A stretch of 64,000 nt of DNA from Conchocele bisecta (GCA_029237695.1 CM055265.1:69041903-69105902), one strand, 5' to 3'. Counted from the first letter of the stretch, positions 40,201 through 45,629 are shown. Program-made: numbers and translations. Notes: generated by a model from the sequence alone, not told the origin.

Positions 40201-43200
40201 TAGGCGACAATAACAAAGAAACCCCGCGGGCAAATACACACCAGGGGTCATCAAACAATCGATGCGATCCAATTTTACACGCCTATTTGGTGGGATTAGC
40301 GCATTTATGACATGCACTCGCCCCTAGGGTCTGAAATTCATAGTAAAAAAAAAAAATCCAGAAAATTCCAGGGCGACTTGACTTCCCCCTACGGGAAAAA
40401 TAAGGCGACTTGGCCAGAAAAAAAGCGACCACTTCGCCCATGTCGCCCTCAAACATGAACCCTGGTTTTAATACAGACTATATGACCGTTATTAATTTCA
40501 ACTGGCGGTGTGAAATACTAATGGTCATGCTAAATTAAACCACTTACATGTACTTACGACAAGCTATTAAATTGTGCACCAAAGCAGGCCGCGAGATATA
40601 CTTATCGTGAAGATAATTACTCCCCTTTGTATATAATTTCCAAAGCGAGGCTGGGTTCAGAACACTAACAACAAGATGACAAAACAAATTAAATTGACTA
40701 TTTAGCCATTTTCGTGCAATTTTTAGCCAGGTTTTTGGAAAAAAAATCCAGGCTATTGGATTGGCGAAAGCCGGGCGCGCGGGCCGGCGGGCCGGCGGGC
40801 CGGCGGAGCCGGCGGGCCGGCGGGCCGGTCGGGCGGCGGGCGGCGGGCGGGCGGGCGGCGGGCCGGCGGGCGGCCGGCCGGCGGGCCGGGGGGCGGGCGG
40901 CGGGGGCCTGCGTCCACAATCAATGTTAAGTTTTCGTGTTTGAGTCCATTTCTTTGTTACTGTACCACCTAGGACCACCAAACTTTCACAGCTTCATAAT
41001 CAAGGGGTGCCCACCACATATCACTATCCAACATGTTACTTTTTTTTTAACTTCACCCATTTTTTCCGCGTAGTCGACTTAGCCATTTTCAATGTTAAGT
41101 TTTCGCGTTTACAATGTTAAGTTTTCGTGTTTAAGTCCATTTCTTTGGTACTGTACCACCTAGGACCACCAAACTTTCACAGCTTCATAATCAAGGGGTA
41201 CCCACCACATATCACTATCCAACATGTTACTTTTTTTTTTTTTAACTTCACCCATTTTTTCCGCGCAGTCGACTTAGCCATTTTCAATGTTAAGTTTTCG
41301 CGTTTACAATGTTAAGTTTTCGTGTTTAAGTCCATTTCTTTGGTACTGTACCACCTAGGACCACCAAACTTTCACAGCTTCATAACCAAGGGGTGCCTAC
41401 CACATACAACTATCCAACATGTGACCATTTTTTTACCTTCACCTATTATTTCTACGTAATTGACTTAGCCATTTTCAACGTTAACTTTTTAACGTACGTC
41501 TCGTTAAAGTTTTTTGGTTTTAAAACTTTTTCGTTATACTATATCTCTGCAACTGCTTCGCCCATTACCTTGAAACTTCACATGGGTGTTTATCATCATC
41601 CATATTTTCATTCTAACCCCCAACCGTGCGGCCCCTGTGCCCAATGTCAAGGTCAAATTACTTTGAATTTTTTTGTTAAAGTTTTTTCGTTATACTATAT
41701 CTCTGCAACTGCTTCACCCAATTAACTTGATACTTCACATGGGTGTTTTATCATCATTGTTGCACCTGCTTGCGGAAAGCGCGATCCTGTGCCCAATGTC
41801 AAGGTCAAATTACTTTGAATTTTTTTTTGTTAAAGTTGTTTCGTGTACTATATCTCTGCAACTGCTTCACCCAATACTTGATACTTCACTGGGTGTTTAT
41901 CATCATTGTCGCACCTGCTTGCGGAAAGCGCGATCCTGTGCCCAATGTCAAGGTCAAATTACTTTGAATTTTTTTGTTAAAAGTTTTTTTGTGTACTATA
42001 TCTCTGCAACTGCTTCACCCAATACCTTGATACTTCACATGGGTGTTTATCATCATTGTCGCACCTGCTTGCAGAAAGTGCGAACCTGTGCCCAATGTCA
42101 AGGTCAAATTACTTTGAATTTTTTTGTTAAAGTTTTTTCGTGTACTATATCTCTGCAACTGCTTCACCCAATACCTTGATACTTCACATGGGTGTTTATC
42201 ATCATTGTCGCACCTGCTTGTGGAAAGCGCGATCCTGTGCCCAATGTCAAGGTCAAATTACTTTGAATATTTTTTTGTTTAAAGTTTTTTTTTTCGTGTA
42301 CTATATCTCTGCAACTGCTTCACCCAATACCTTGATACTTCACATGGGTGTTTATCATCATTGTTGCACCTGCTTGCGGAAAGCGCGATCCTGTGCCCAA
42401 TGTCAAGGTCAAATTACTTTGAATTTTTTTTTTTTTTTTTTAAAGTTTTTTTGTGTACTATATCTCTGCAACTGCTTCACCCAATACCTTGATACTTCAC
42501 ATGGGTGTTTATCATCATTGTCGCACCTGCTTGCGGAAAGCGCGATCCTGTGCCCAATGTCAAGGTCAAATTACTTTGAATTTTTTTTTAAATTTTTTTT
42601 TTTTTTAAAGTTTTTTCGTTGTACTATATCTCTGCAACTGCTTCACCCAATACCTTGATACTTCACATGGGTGTTTATCATCATTGTCGCATCTGCTTGC
42701 GGAAAGCGCGATCTTGTGCCCTATGTCAAGTTCAAATTACTTTGAATTTTTTTGTTAAAGTTTTTTCGTGTACTATATCTCTGCAACTGCTTCACCCAAT
42801 ACCTTGATACTTCACATGGGTGTTTATCATCATTGTCACACCTGCTTGCGGAAAAGCGCGATATCGTCGGCATTTGGCATTACGTCCGTCCGTTCGTCCG
42901 TGTGTCCGGTTAAAGTTTTTTGGTTAAAGTTTTTCCATCTACTATATTTATTTTTTTAGTGTCCATGCCTCGCCCCAAGGCGCGACATGCAGGCCACGGC
43001 CATCTAGTCTACAAAAAGTGGGTATAATTATGTTATCCAAGTGTCTATGCTTGGAAAAAACCTGGCCTTCGTGGCTTTGCCTCGTTTCTTGTTAATTGAT
43101 GAAAAGCATGCATATATATTACAATAGAATGCTAAAAACATGGCCGACATTGTTGTGAAACTGGGTAAATGTTCGACCCTTGGAACAACGACCACCTGTC

Positions 43201-43766
43201 AACAACGACCACTTTGGCCACTTCCCTTTGCCGGTCATTGTTCACAGGTTCGACTGTACTTTCAAAAAGTGCAGATCCTGATGAGTCGGCTCGTTATGAG
43301 CCGGCTCATCTGGATCGGCACTGTTTGCATAAACCGCTATAGCAGGCTTTCGGGTTGTTGAAGGTTGTTCAAAATCATATGCAGCCTACGCTCAATACAT
43401 GTAAATCCATCAATTGAAATTTACAGACGATCCTAAATTTGCACTTACGAACATTTTAGCTGTACGAAGTTTAGTGAAACTGGCCCCTGGTTTGGCCCTC
43501 TGGAACGTCTTTGACATTATTGTATGCGACAGTTGAATCTGCTTCTACCCATTATAAGAGTAATATGAGTATTCTTAAATGTGTGCCCCAGCTGACTTTA
43601 GTCCTCTATTACAGCTAAGGAGAAGAAGAACAAGATGGCTGGAGCGACAGGCAAGGCGAGCGGTGGAGTCGACATAAACCTGGTGGCCAAATCTGGCTCG
43701 GATACCTCGGATAGTCTCGAAAATGCTGACGATTATGAGGAGAGGGACCGTTATGAGATAATTTAG
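1176..43766 (+). CDS. Tudor / Armadillo / CS-domain protein, C-terminal part in 17 exons (TDRD12-like candidate), 5' end outside the window
   Basis: Seventeen exons joined at GT/AG sites give about 592 residues ending at a TAG. Residues 1-80 carry the SNase-like lobe of an extended Tudor domain (HSGEDLNLGQELVWRQLAS). Residues about 110-415 are leucine- and alanine-rich helical repeats of Armadillo type (for example IQHQAADTMARIA and VQGAVCRALTALCAGSD). Residues about 419-530 look like a CS/p23 domain (ELHWSQ at its start, KWPRLLHRKDK at its end), followed by an acidic, lysine-bearing tail. Known: TDRD12 proteins of the piRNA pathway have Tudor domains, a DEAD helicase and a C-terminal CS domain. 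Inferred: this is the C-terminal portion of such a protein. The Armadillo block does not fit vertebrate TDRD12 as I know it. Exon phases agree at every junction except exon 8 to 9. Exons are high-confidence as coding; the family name is about 45% sure. Confidence 0.75.
1437..1466. repeat. 9-bp microsatellite
   Basis: The unit CTACAATTC repeats three times with partial ends, and nearby GGAATTGTGTAGGAATTC reads as a loose inverse of it. Confidence 0.6.
1484..1893. repeat. Interspersed MITE-like element, family A (ends in GGCTCCAGATAAG)
   Basis: The left part reads GCGTATTTGCTTAAATACCC and the right end ATTCCTTATCTGGAGCCC. A near-perfect palindrome at 1682-1722 lies inside. Other copies are at 14060-14275 (partial), 22511-22846, 24949-25303 (inverted) and 31788-31917 (short). 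The copies differ mainly by whether the central palindrome is present. Confidence 0.7.
1955..2195. repeat. Interspersed TIR element, family C (GGAGAAATGGGGCTTATGGG)
   Basis: The ends are near-mirror images around GAGAAATGGGGCTTATGGG, and the centre carries GATCAGNCTGTGC motifs. The best full copy is 16262-16508. Others are at 18850-19093, 19950-20178, 33955-34163, 34190-34318, 34585-34700, 46800-46930 and 48020-48460. No coding sequence is visible. Confidence 0.7.
2237..3116 (+). repeat. 68-bp tandem array made of an intron end plus an exon start
   Basis: About 13 units precede exon 2. Each has GTGGTGTCTGTACAGCCAGC plus GAAG (copy of the exon 2 start) and then about 41 bases ending TTTTGTTCCTACAG (copy of the intron end). 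Units vary at a few sites (GGTGTC/GATATC, TATG/TTTG), and a few have small deletions. Since 68 is not a multiple of 3, successive units fall in different frames. The repetitive reading frames across this block are artefacts of the array. Confidence 0.9.
3117..3263 (+). CDS. Exon 2: SNase-like lobe of an extended Tudor domain
   Basis: The exon is 49 codons in phase 0/0, from VVSVEPAKF to PRGSGGLT, with donor ACG|GTATGC. The stretch VEMVNRHSGEDLNLGQELV has the pattern of the last strand and helix of extended Tudor domains (polar strand, G-D, then a helix with LV..LA). Its first 24 bases and the preceding 41 intron bases are the unit of the 68-bp tandem array just upstream. There are thus 13 more acceptor-like sites before this one. 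Only this last copy leads into a full exon. Confidence 0.8.
3340..4310. repeat. Element bounded by repeated TTCGAGCCATCGCAT motifs
   Basis: TTCGAGYSATCGCAT occurs twice at 3356-3395 and about five times in the same orientation at 4107-4301. Between them lies AT-rich sequence with no recognised protein. The motif clusters look like subterminal binding sites of a DNA transposon, but ends and target duplication are not clear. Confidence 0.5.
4481..4630 (+). repeat. tRNA-derived SINE copy
   Basis: It has an A-box-like CAGTGGCCTAGGGG and a B-box-like TGTGAGTTCAATCC, followed by the family's ATTTCCATCC...CTGGT body. Related copies are at 30689-30847, 33010-33150, 34321-34520, 22862-23265 (interrupted), 36697-36762 (minus) and 3' parts at 47788-47887 and 1083-1138. 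Confidence 0.65.
4698..5283. repeat. Foldback element with ~195-bp arms (CTGTCTGTTTCACGAAAG)
   Basis: The left arm starts ACTGTCTGTTTCACGAAAGC and the right arm is its inverse, ending TTTCGTGAAACAGACAATAG. The centre has a second palindrome (CATAGACATCTTCAC / GTGAAGATGTCTATG, 4886-4922). Other copies are at 17381-18417 (interrupted), 19448-19903, 23571-23800 (truncated), 36150-36700, 46960-47640 (interrupted by another repeat), 61615-61985 and 63080-63365. No coding capacity is visible. Confidence 0.8.
5328..5420 (+). CDS. Exon 3 of the Tudor/ARM/CS gene
   Basis: The acceptor is tccctag and the donor is CAG|GTATGA. It is 31 codons in phase 0/0, running from DLFERPSHDKKF to CSILYWEQ. It links the Tudor lobe to the helical region. 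It lies only 45 bp after the right end of a foldback element (4698-5283). Confidence 0.75.
5430..5560. repeat. Interspersed repeat, family B fragment
   Basis: It reads ATGTTAATTTTGAAACCAAT, then CAATCGTCACAAAACGATTT and AAAAGGGGGTGT. Fuller copies carry AACCCTTTCA ends and GATGAGCCGGCTCAT (16850-17100, 34905-35130, 35580-35775, 37975-43345 interrupted, 61385-61610). Confidence 0.6.
5574..5666. repeat. MITE family E, first half, split by the Helentron-like insertion
   Basis: It runs TAGCCTATTTCACCAACATT to AAATTTATTAATTTTT. The second half resumes at 13627 (ATTATACTGAATTTATTAC to 13830). The complete copy at 21984-22292 has the two parts contiguous. Family ends contain AAAGTATACTTTGAGGGAG. 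Other copies are at 15783-16100 and 32110-32280. Confidence 0.8.
6940..7980 (+). repeat. ~150-bp core repeats of the Helentron-like element
   Basis: About seven or eight units contain ACTATATCTCTGCAACTGC, TTCACATGGGTGTTTATCAT and GCACCTGCTTGCGGAAAGCG. The reading frames that span them are products of the repeat. Similar arrays lie at 9900-10240 and 41660-42860. Confidence 0.85.
7982..9899. mobile_element. 1.9-kb TA-flanked insertion (Tc1/mariner-type ends) full of ACGTATACAACG-like motifs
   Basis: The host repeat reads ATGGGTGTTTATCATCATTG elsewhere. Here it is broken as GTGTTTA + CAGTTGTTTC...GAATGCACTG + TATCATCATT, giving a TA duplication and CAGTT/CACTG ends. The outer 500 bp on each side are loose repeats of AACGTATACAACGCTTTT and AACGGTTGTAAACG in opposite orientation. 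A small inverted repeat (CCCAAAATCC / GGATTTTGGG) lies at 8521-8609. No transposase is visible. Confidence 0.65.
13976..14043 (+). CDS. Exon 4: start of the helical (Armadillo-like) region
   Basis: The acceptor is gttacag and the donor is AG|GTAGGT. It encodes DPSAAVDLAQRLNNIVSHYL, an amphipathic helix, entering in phase 0 and leaving with two bases of a serine codon. It is separated from exon 3 by an 8.5-kb intron filled by a composite Helentron-like array. Confidence 0.75.
14280..15780. other. Intron stretch with one foldback and otherwise nothing recognised
   Basis: A palindrome pairs GTATTCCATATATACTCCGG (14699 on) with CCGGAGTATATCTGGAATAC (14801-14822), enclosing AGGATATTCCACC / GGTGGAATATCCT. 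Around it GGTTGAAACAAAGTTTTCACC (about 14372) is a weak inverse of a copy at 14935. I see no exon. Confidence 0.5.
15783..16100. repeat. MITE family E copy with partly duplicated right end
   Basis: The ends carry AAAGTATACTT motifs and the centre TTATACTGAATTTATCACAG. The last ~40 bp (ACTTTGCTAGATAAGTATAC) are present twice. Confidence 0.7.
16549..16686 (+). CDS. Exon 5: Armadillo-like helices
   Basis: The acceptor is tgtttcag and the donor is AG|GTGCGT. The encoded stretch includes AMQDALVRLIGRV and ILDCVVILASASDR, a helix pair typical of an ARM repeat. One incoming base completes the split serine and two outgoing bases pass to exon 6, so phases fit both neighbours. Confidence 0.85.
17195..18490. 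repeat. Repeat family G split by a foldback that holds a TTAA-flanked insertion
   Basis: Family G begins GCAAGAGGGTATATAGCGTTAG and continues ATGTGTGTCTAGGGATGGTG; it resumes at 18418 with GACTTCTGTTCACCTTGTTT. Between lies the foldback 17381-18417. Inside that, a 513-bp insert (17582-18094) is flanked by TTAA and has ends AGGCCCTGAACGGCTCA and GAGCCGTATTGGGGCT. Confidence 0.7.
17582..18094. mobile_element. TTAA-flanked non-autonomous element (piggyBac-like target choice)
   Basis: TTAA stands on both sides (17578-17581 and 18095-18098). The ends are imperfect inverted repeats (GGCCCTGAACGGCTCA and TGAGCCGTATTGGGGC on opposite strands). The other foldback copies lack it: at 5070-5095 the same junction is continuous. 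No transposase is visible; piggyBac membership is inferred only from TTAA. Confidence 0.55.
19110..19170 (+). CDS. Exon 6: Armadillo-like helix
   Basis: The acceptor is gtttacag and the donor is CAG|GTAAGG. It encodes LCEELIQGEFLVYIVRCLSQ after a split arginine codon and leaves in phase 0. The preceding 15 bp separate it from a TIR element ending at about 19093. Confidence 0.8.
20242..21497. mobile_element. 1.26-kb TA-flanked element with AGTGGAACCCCT ends
   Basis: The left end is AGTGGAACCCCTATAAACCG and the right end is the inverse of CAGTGGAACCCCTCCAAACC, with TA on both sides. A 68-bp remnant with both ends lies at 24371-24438, and single ends at about 23313 and 28345. The interior shows no protein I recognise. 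Confidence 0.6.
21892..21959 (+). CDS. Exon 7: Armadillo-like helix
   Basis: The acceptor is attcacag and the donor is AG|GTAACT. It encodes NSDTKIQHQAADTMARIADC, close to the ARM pattern of an alanine-rich third helix. A second AG five bases downstream (aacag) would break the phase with exon 6, so I chose the upstream acceptor. Confidence 0.8.
21984..22292. repeat. Complete MITE family E copy
   Basis: Long terminal inverted repeats (TTTCACCAACATTGCAAAGT and its inverse) frame a central ~70-bp palindrome around CAGCCAAAATGGCTG. This copy serves as the unbroken reference for the split copy at 5574-13830. Confidence 0.8.
22511..22846. repeat. MITE family A copy without the central palindrome
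   Basis: It opens GGGCTCCAGATAAGCTGCAT and closes ATTCCTTATCTGGAGCCCTGG. Only half of the central stem (TTAGAATTGTCTCCAAGG) remains, as in the 14060 copy. Confidence 0.7.
22927..23129. mobile_element. Foldback MITE inserted in a SINE, with 6-bp target duplication
   Basis: The ends are CAGGGATTCCGCTGG and CCAGCGGAATCCCTG, and CTAAAA stands directly on both sides (22921-22926 and 23130-23135). Inner arms pair AACAATTGGCGATAAAAAAT with its inverse around a long T run. The flanking SINE runs from 22862 to 23265. A second copy is at 46567-46698. Confidence 0.75.
23894..23995 (+). CDS. Exon 8: Armadillo-like helices, phase problem at its 3' end
   Basis: The acceptor is ctgttgtag and the only plausible donor is CTCTG|GTAGAC. 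It encodes LEDKWYLGMLQNCLSLRSVE followed by HGYYSGLGLW; the other two frames have stops. The exon leaves with two bases (TG), but exon 9 needs to be entered in phase 0. One extra G at the donor (TGG|GTAGAC) would remove the conflict; a missed microexon is the other option. Confidence 0.75.
24099..24157. repeat. Long hairpin (TTAGAATCATTTCC type)
   Basis: The arms are GGTTTGGCAGCACTTTAGAA and TTCTAAAATGCTGCCAAACC around ATTTCCAAAGGAAAT. Relatives with other stem sequences are at 1682, 27113, 31024, 32385, 35859 and 37311. Confidence 0.75.
24949..25303 (-). repeat. MITE family A copy, inverted
   Basis: It opens GGCTCCAGATAAGGAATTAG and closes CACCTTATCTGGAGC, the reverse of the copy at 1484. 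Confidence 0.7.
25420..25472 (+). CDS. Exon 9: Armadillo-like helix
   Basis: The acceptor is attccccag and the donor is ACAG|GTAAAC. Read in phase 0 it gives VQGAVCRALTALCAGSD, a textbook ARM helix, and passes two bases to exon 10 in the only frame open there. The +1 frame (YRVLYAGLSLPS) is also open and would match exon 8, but it runs into a stop in exon 10. Confidence 0.75.
25750..26762 (+). mobile_element. Short Helentron-like element, one complete copy
   Basis: It begins AGCCAGGTTTTTTGAAAAAA, has the CGGG microsatellite, about two ~190-bp units, two ~150-bp units, then the GTCCGTCCGTCC block and the tail ending CTCGTTTCTTGTT. At 1.0 kb it is the simplest version in the window and defines both ends of the family. 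Confidence 0.75.
27113..27212. repeat. Near-perfect hairpin with ~48-bp arms
   Basis: The arms contain ATGGCAAGTCGGGAGTGCTT and AAGCACTCCCGACTTGCCAT around AGAATCGTCTCGTTGAGACG. It is the longest and cleanest of the hairpin set. If transcribed with the intron it would form a strong double-stranded stem. Confidence 0.8.
27778..27903 (+). CDS. Exon 10: Armadillo-like helices
   Basis: The acceptor is atattacag and the donor is AG|GTATGG. It encodes VYDRVVKMSISQKLSALLSQ, then CTDHQVAESIILLLSTLATH, two helical segments of ARM type. It is entered with one base and leaves with two. A degenerate CACATGAC tandem array begins within about 10 bp of the donor. Confidence 0.85.
27906..28215. repeat. Degenerate CACATGACAYGGT tandem array
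   Basis: Units of roughly 13-20 bp (CACATGACATGGT, CACATGACACAGT) repeat about 17 times with many substitutions. The array starts almost at the donor of exon 10. Confidence 0.7.
28383..28628. repeat. Interspersed foldback, family D (GTTTCACTAAACTT)
   Basis: The ends are GGGCTCGTTTCACTAAACTT and AAGTTTAGTGAAACGGCCCC; the centre is the palindrome ATTTATTGAGCATAGGC / GCCTATACTCAATAAAT. Other copies are at 37738-37966, 43385-43495, 47680-48003 (interrupted by a SINE), 48158-48369 and a diverged one at 19195-19405. Confidence 0.75.
28641..28716 (+). CDS. Exon 11: Armadillo-like helix
   Basis: The acceptor is ttcattacag and the donor is CAG|GTATGT. It encodes SHADLKRECVIEAIIKNLDR then TDCNQ, and leaves in phase 0. 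A transposable element ends at about 28628, only 12 bp before the exon, so the branch point and most of the pyrimidine tract must lie in or against element sequence. Confidence 0.8.
28898..30493. mobile_element. 1.6-kb TA-flanked element with CAGTCAGAATTYGTTAC ends
   Basis: The left end is CAGTCAGAATTCGTTAC and the right end is the inverse of CAGTCAGAATTTGTTAC, with TA on both sides. Inside are duplicated blocks: CACTTTGGGACAAATCTACG at 29331 and 29510, CCTCTACCGCCCTGTGACAA at about 29580 and 29750, and GACTGGTTCCCGAATATCGG at 30105 and 30226. No transposase frame is visible, so it is non-autonomous or decayed. Confidence 0.65.
30689..30847 (+). mobile_element. tRNA-derived SINE inserted at the start of exon 12, with 18-bp target duplication
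   Basis: The A-box region TGTGGCCTAGGGGTTAGAAC and B-box GGGTTCAAACCTCG mark a tRNA-like head; the tail reads TGTTGGTGGGATGTTAAACC. TTTTTCAGTGCATAAATG occurs directly on each side (30671-30688 and 30848-30865). That sequence is the splice acceptor plus the first ten bases of exon 12, so the insertion landed in the exon and rebuilt the acceptor. Confidence 0.85.
30856..30956 (+). CDS. Exon 12 of the Tudor/ARM/CS gene, acceptor rebuilt by a SINE
   Basis: The acceptor is ctttttcag and the donor is AG|GTAAAT. It encodes CINESIQLCDNYAAMRRKHK then TFLLEQEMVMVLN. The acceptor and first ten exon bases are the downstream copy of an 18-bp duplication flanking a SINE (30689-30847). Using the upstream copy would read about 33 residues of SINE and then stop. 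Confidence 0.8.
31143..31510. repeat. Interspersed repeat (TGCCCCACCACAATAGTGG)
   Basis: It opens ATGCCCCACCACAATAGTGG, then GGGGGCATTTAGTTTTACCC and a GTCCGTCC run. Two internal parts share AGCTACASACCTGAAACWTG. This resembles repeats common in mollusc introns; no protein is encoded. Confidence 0.5.
32385..32448. repeat. Long hairpin (TTAGAATTGTGTCC type)
   Basis: The arms are GTCTTGGAATTTCATTAGAA and TTCTAATGAAATTTCAAGAC around TTGTGTCCGGAGGAGGACACA. The surrounding ATTTCTCC...GAGAGAAATAAAA flanks recur beside the other hairpins. Confidence 0.75.
32647..32781 (+). CDS. Exon 13: linker between ARM region and CS domain
   Basis: The acceptor is attctgcag and the donor is AG|GTTCGT. It encodes KLELELSATTRQLCKDLLSS then LVVKVPSEPLAGFRIDSRTM. 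The first half is helical and the second half looks like a flexible linker. Phases fit exons 12 and 14. Confidence 0.8.
33380..33950. other. Intron stretch with nothing recognised
   Basis: AT-rich sequence with no exon, clear repeat or hairpin that I can support. Confidence 0.5.
34734..34856 (+). CDS. Exon 14: first half of the CS/p23-like domain
   Basis: The acceptor is ggctattacag and the donor is AG|GTGAGG. It encodes GVQPELHWSQNTFRTMLKV and DLVRFTENVIQF. P-E-L-H-W-S-Q near the start matches the usual opening of CS domains. A second acceptor at cacaag (exon start 34713) is in the same frame and would add seven residues. Three diverged copies of the exon's last 35 bases and donor follow in the intron. 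Confidence 0.8.
35167..35482 (+). repeat. 129-bp tandem copies of the end of exon 14 and its donor
   Basis: Three copies of CTTGTACGCTTCACGG...TTCAG|GTGAGGTCC-type sequence have donors at 35202, 35331 and 35460, matching exon 14's own at 34857. The third donor is altered to GTTAGG. Translated in the exon frame they read LVRFTDNTILF, LVYFTDNVILF and LVYFTDNAILF versus LVRFTENVIQF in the exon. A family B repeat separates the first copy from exon 14. Confidence 0.85.
36827..36986 (+). CDS. Exon 15: second half of the CS/p23-like domain
   Basis: The acceptor is atttcag and the donor is AAG|GTCAGT. It encodes 53 residues, with SFDYELYDKILPQKGHVKV, then a VTISVEKV strand and KWPRLLHRKDK. The alternating strands and the strand-K-x-W-x-x-L ending are the hallmarks of the CS/p23 fold. 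It is entered with one base and leaves in phase 0. Confidence 0.85.
37311..37372. repeat. Long hairpin (TTAGAATCATTTCC type)
   Basis: The arms are CAGCACTTCAGAATCATTTC and GAAATGATTCTAAAGTGCTG. Beside it, at 37281, is a partial third copy of the left arm. Confidence 0.7.
37523..37610 (+). CDS. Exon 16: end of CS domain and acidic tail
   Basis: The acceptor is atttacag and the donor is AAAG|GTCAGG. It encodes PANLYVDYENFVDSSDSEIN then DEDRPFVLK. D-Y-E-N-F follows the tryptophan strand as in other CS domains, then the sequence turns acidic. It leaves with one base. The next exon is 6 kb away, past a nested transposon block. Confidence 0.8.
39041..40464. mobile_element. 1.4-kb element with CAGGGTTCA ends, hAT-like
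   Basis: The ends are CAGGGTTCAATCTAGG and, inverted, CAGGGTTCATGTTTG. GTTTTAA stands on both sides (39034-39040 and 40465-40471), a 7-bp direct repeat close to the 8-bp usual for hAT elements. CAGGG fits the hAT terminal pattern. A G run lies at 39316-39355. No transposase is visible. Confidence 0.55.
40725..43093 (+). mobile_element. Helentron-like element with long CCGGCGGG tract and ~150-bp core array
   Basis: It begins AGCCAGGTTTTTGGAAAAAA, followed by an expanded GC tract (40770-40912), ~190-bp units to about 41500 and about nine ~150-bp units to 42860, then the tail ending CTCGTTTCTTGTT. The Ala/Arg/Pro-rich frames in the GC tract are not genes. Confidence 0.75.
43615..43766 (+). CDS. 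Exon 17: last coding exon, charged tail and stop
   Basis: The acceptor is ctattacag. After a split alanine it encodes KEKKNKMAGATGKASGGVDI, an S/D/E-rich stretch and RDRYEII, then TAG. The low-complexity charged tail is typical of a protein C-terminus. Two incoming bases complete the phase left by exon 16. Confidence 0.75.
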
Positions 43767-44192
43767 TTCACTCTTCACATTATGATATACGCCGCAAATT
43801 TCAAAATTACAATGCGGTAGACCTATTTCTAATGCACTCACGAACAACTTTTTGGGCAAGTGGGCTTGAAAAATTTACTTGCCCGAATGAACTTCTAGGT
43901 ACCCATATATTTGCAGAATTTTACCCGCTTATTGGCGGTCAAATGTATAGTAGTATATGTAACTAACGTAAAGTGGCATATCATGCATTTATTAGTAATA
44001 CTTATAATATGGCTATTTGAGTAAACAATAATTTATGTTTTATATAGTGAAAAACTACTTCTCCCTCAAATCAAAATAAGTCAGACAATTTAGGGAGAGA
44101 ACTTCACCCTGTAAAATGATCCCTGTATTACTAACATTAAAATAAATTGGGTATAATGTTTTAAATTAATTAATTGAAATAATTACAATAAA
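43767..44192 (+). other. Probable 3' UTR with polyadenylation signals
   Basis: AATAAA occurs at 44141-44146 and another near 44187. About 380 bp of AT-rich sequence separate the stop from the first. Part of this stretch (44050-44124, with CTTCTCCCTCAAATC and a final GATCCCTG) resembles the end of the element at 39041, so the UTR probably includes transposon sequence. The exact end of the transcript is not visible. Confidence 0.4.
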
Positions 44193-44202
44193 TATATATA
44201 CA

Positions 44203-45120
44203 GTCAAACCTGTGCTAACGACCACCTGGGAATAGCGACCACCTGTCCACAACGGCCAGTTAAAAATCCCCCCGTCCAATTTTGTTCTTTATAAGACCTT
44301 GGAATAACGACCACCCCGAACTGCGACCAGCGGCCAGCTATTTTCATTCCCACACGGCATTTTTGTATGTGAACTGCGGCCATGTCAAGTTTTTGTCGGC
44401 AAAAAAAAAAAGCACCACAATCGCTATTTTTCTTTCATTCCAATCTGGCCGCTATCATTTGAATTGAAACTGGTCGTATCCAATTAGTCATTGATTACAT
44501 TCGCATACGTTGACACAACGCTCTTTTCAAAACAATTACCTTGCCCGATATGGTCGGTGTCATTTTGGCGACATTAAACATTTTCCATGAAAAATATTGC
44601 ATAACGCCATTAACGGTAATTCCCGATATGTATTCCTTGTCGTGTATTCCAATAGGCAAAATGCAATTCCGCGTAAGTCATAAAACTCCATCATTAGTTG
44701 GCAAACTGTGTTTACACGATGCTGATTCGTCTACAGTGACAAGACTAAGACTTCAAACACACCGCGCTTGTCAAGTGCATTGTGTATTACTGCGTGTAAA
44801 TTTCACACCGCAGGGCACAAGGCCATATCAAAGATCAATACACGCGGTTGCTGACGTCAGTCACGTAGTCCACACTAGACTGGTACCCTGTCGGATGCGC
44901 AGCCTAGCAAAACAATACTACCGGGAACCAGTCTAAAGTGACACAACAAACGTGTTTATGTGAATTGGGTCTCGATCTCCGACAAATCCCGGCTTATTGC
45001 ATTAGCGGCCAGACCAGGCAGTGGATTCGCGTAGTCTGACCATGGTTTACAATGCTCGCCAATCTCTAATTAAAACATCAGTAATTACGTCACATTGCCA
45101 ATTCGTCATAGGCTTGTAGT
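44203..45120. repeat. Second copy of the CAGTCRAACCTGTG element, left part
   Basis: It starts CAGTCAAACCTGTGCTAACG after TA and follows the 38107 copy through ATTAACGGTAATTCCCGATA to TGCCAATTCGTCATAGGCTT. The right terminus is missing. A G run follows at 45183-45213. Confidence 0.7.
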
Positions 45121-45629
45121 ATAAACACATAAAAAAAGTTTAGGACGAAACGAATCGGGGCGAGGAAACAGAAAAACTGTCGGTGGGTGGGGGTGGGTGG
45201 GGGGGGGGGGGTACGTTTTGAGGTACCCGAGGTATCAATAAGCCGAGATGTCAGTAAGCAAAAACGCGAATTTACACCTGTCCGCTTCTAGACGACTTTC
45301 AATTCCCGTGTAAACAATTCGTAATTTGAAAGAATTTAGAAAAACATTTCTACTGTCCAGTTTTATTACGTTTATGCGTTTTTAAAACAGGTGCCCGTCG
45401 GGCATGTGAGATTGGAAAATGTACACGTCCGTCGCGATTTCTACACGTTTCGGGCATCGGGCACCCGGCTAATTTCGCAGAGTGCTACTGGCGTGCGAAT
45501 ACATATTGAAATAATTTGCGACCGTTCATCAACAATGATATACCTGTAATGTATGACCATCAGCCAATCAGATTGCATGATATTTATAGAGTGCATTAGA
45601 AATGAACATAGCTATTGTCTGGCCGTTAA

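Larger units (their letters stand above)
38107..43256. mobile_element. TA-flanked CAGTCGAACCTGTG element carrying two later insertions
   Basis: The left end is CAGTCGAACCTGTGTTAACG and the right end is the inverse of CAGTCGAACCTGTGAACAAT, with TA on both sides. It splits a family B repeat whose halves are 37975-38104 and 43259-43345. Inside sit the element 39041-40464 and the Helentron-like element 40725-43093; without them it is about 1.35 kb. A second copy of its left 900 bp lies at 44203-45120. Confidence 0.7.

Noticed and set aside
40544..40943. Ala/Arg/Pro-rich frames on both strands
   Set aside because: They come from the CCGGCGGG microsatellite, which is open in many frames by composition.
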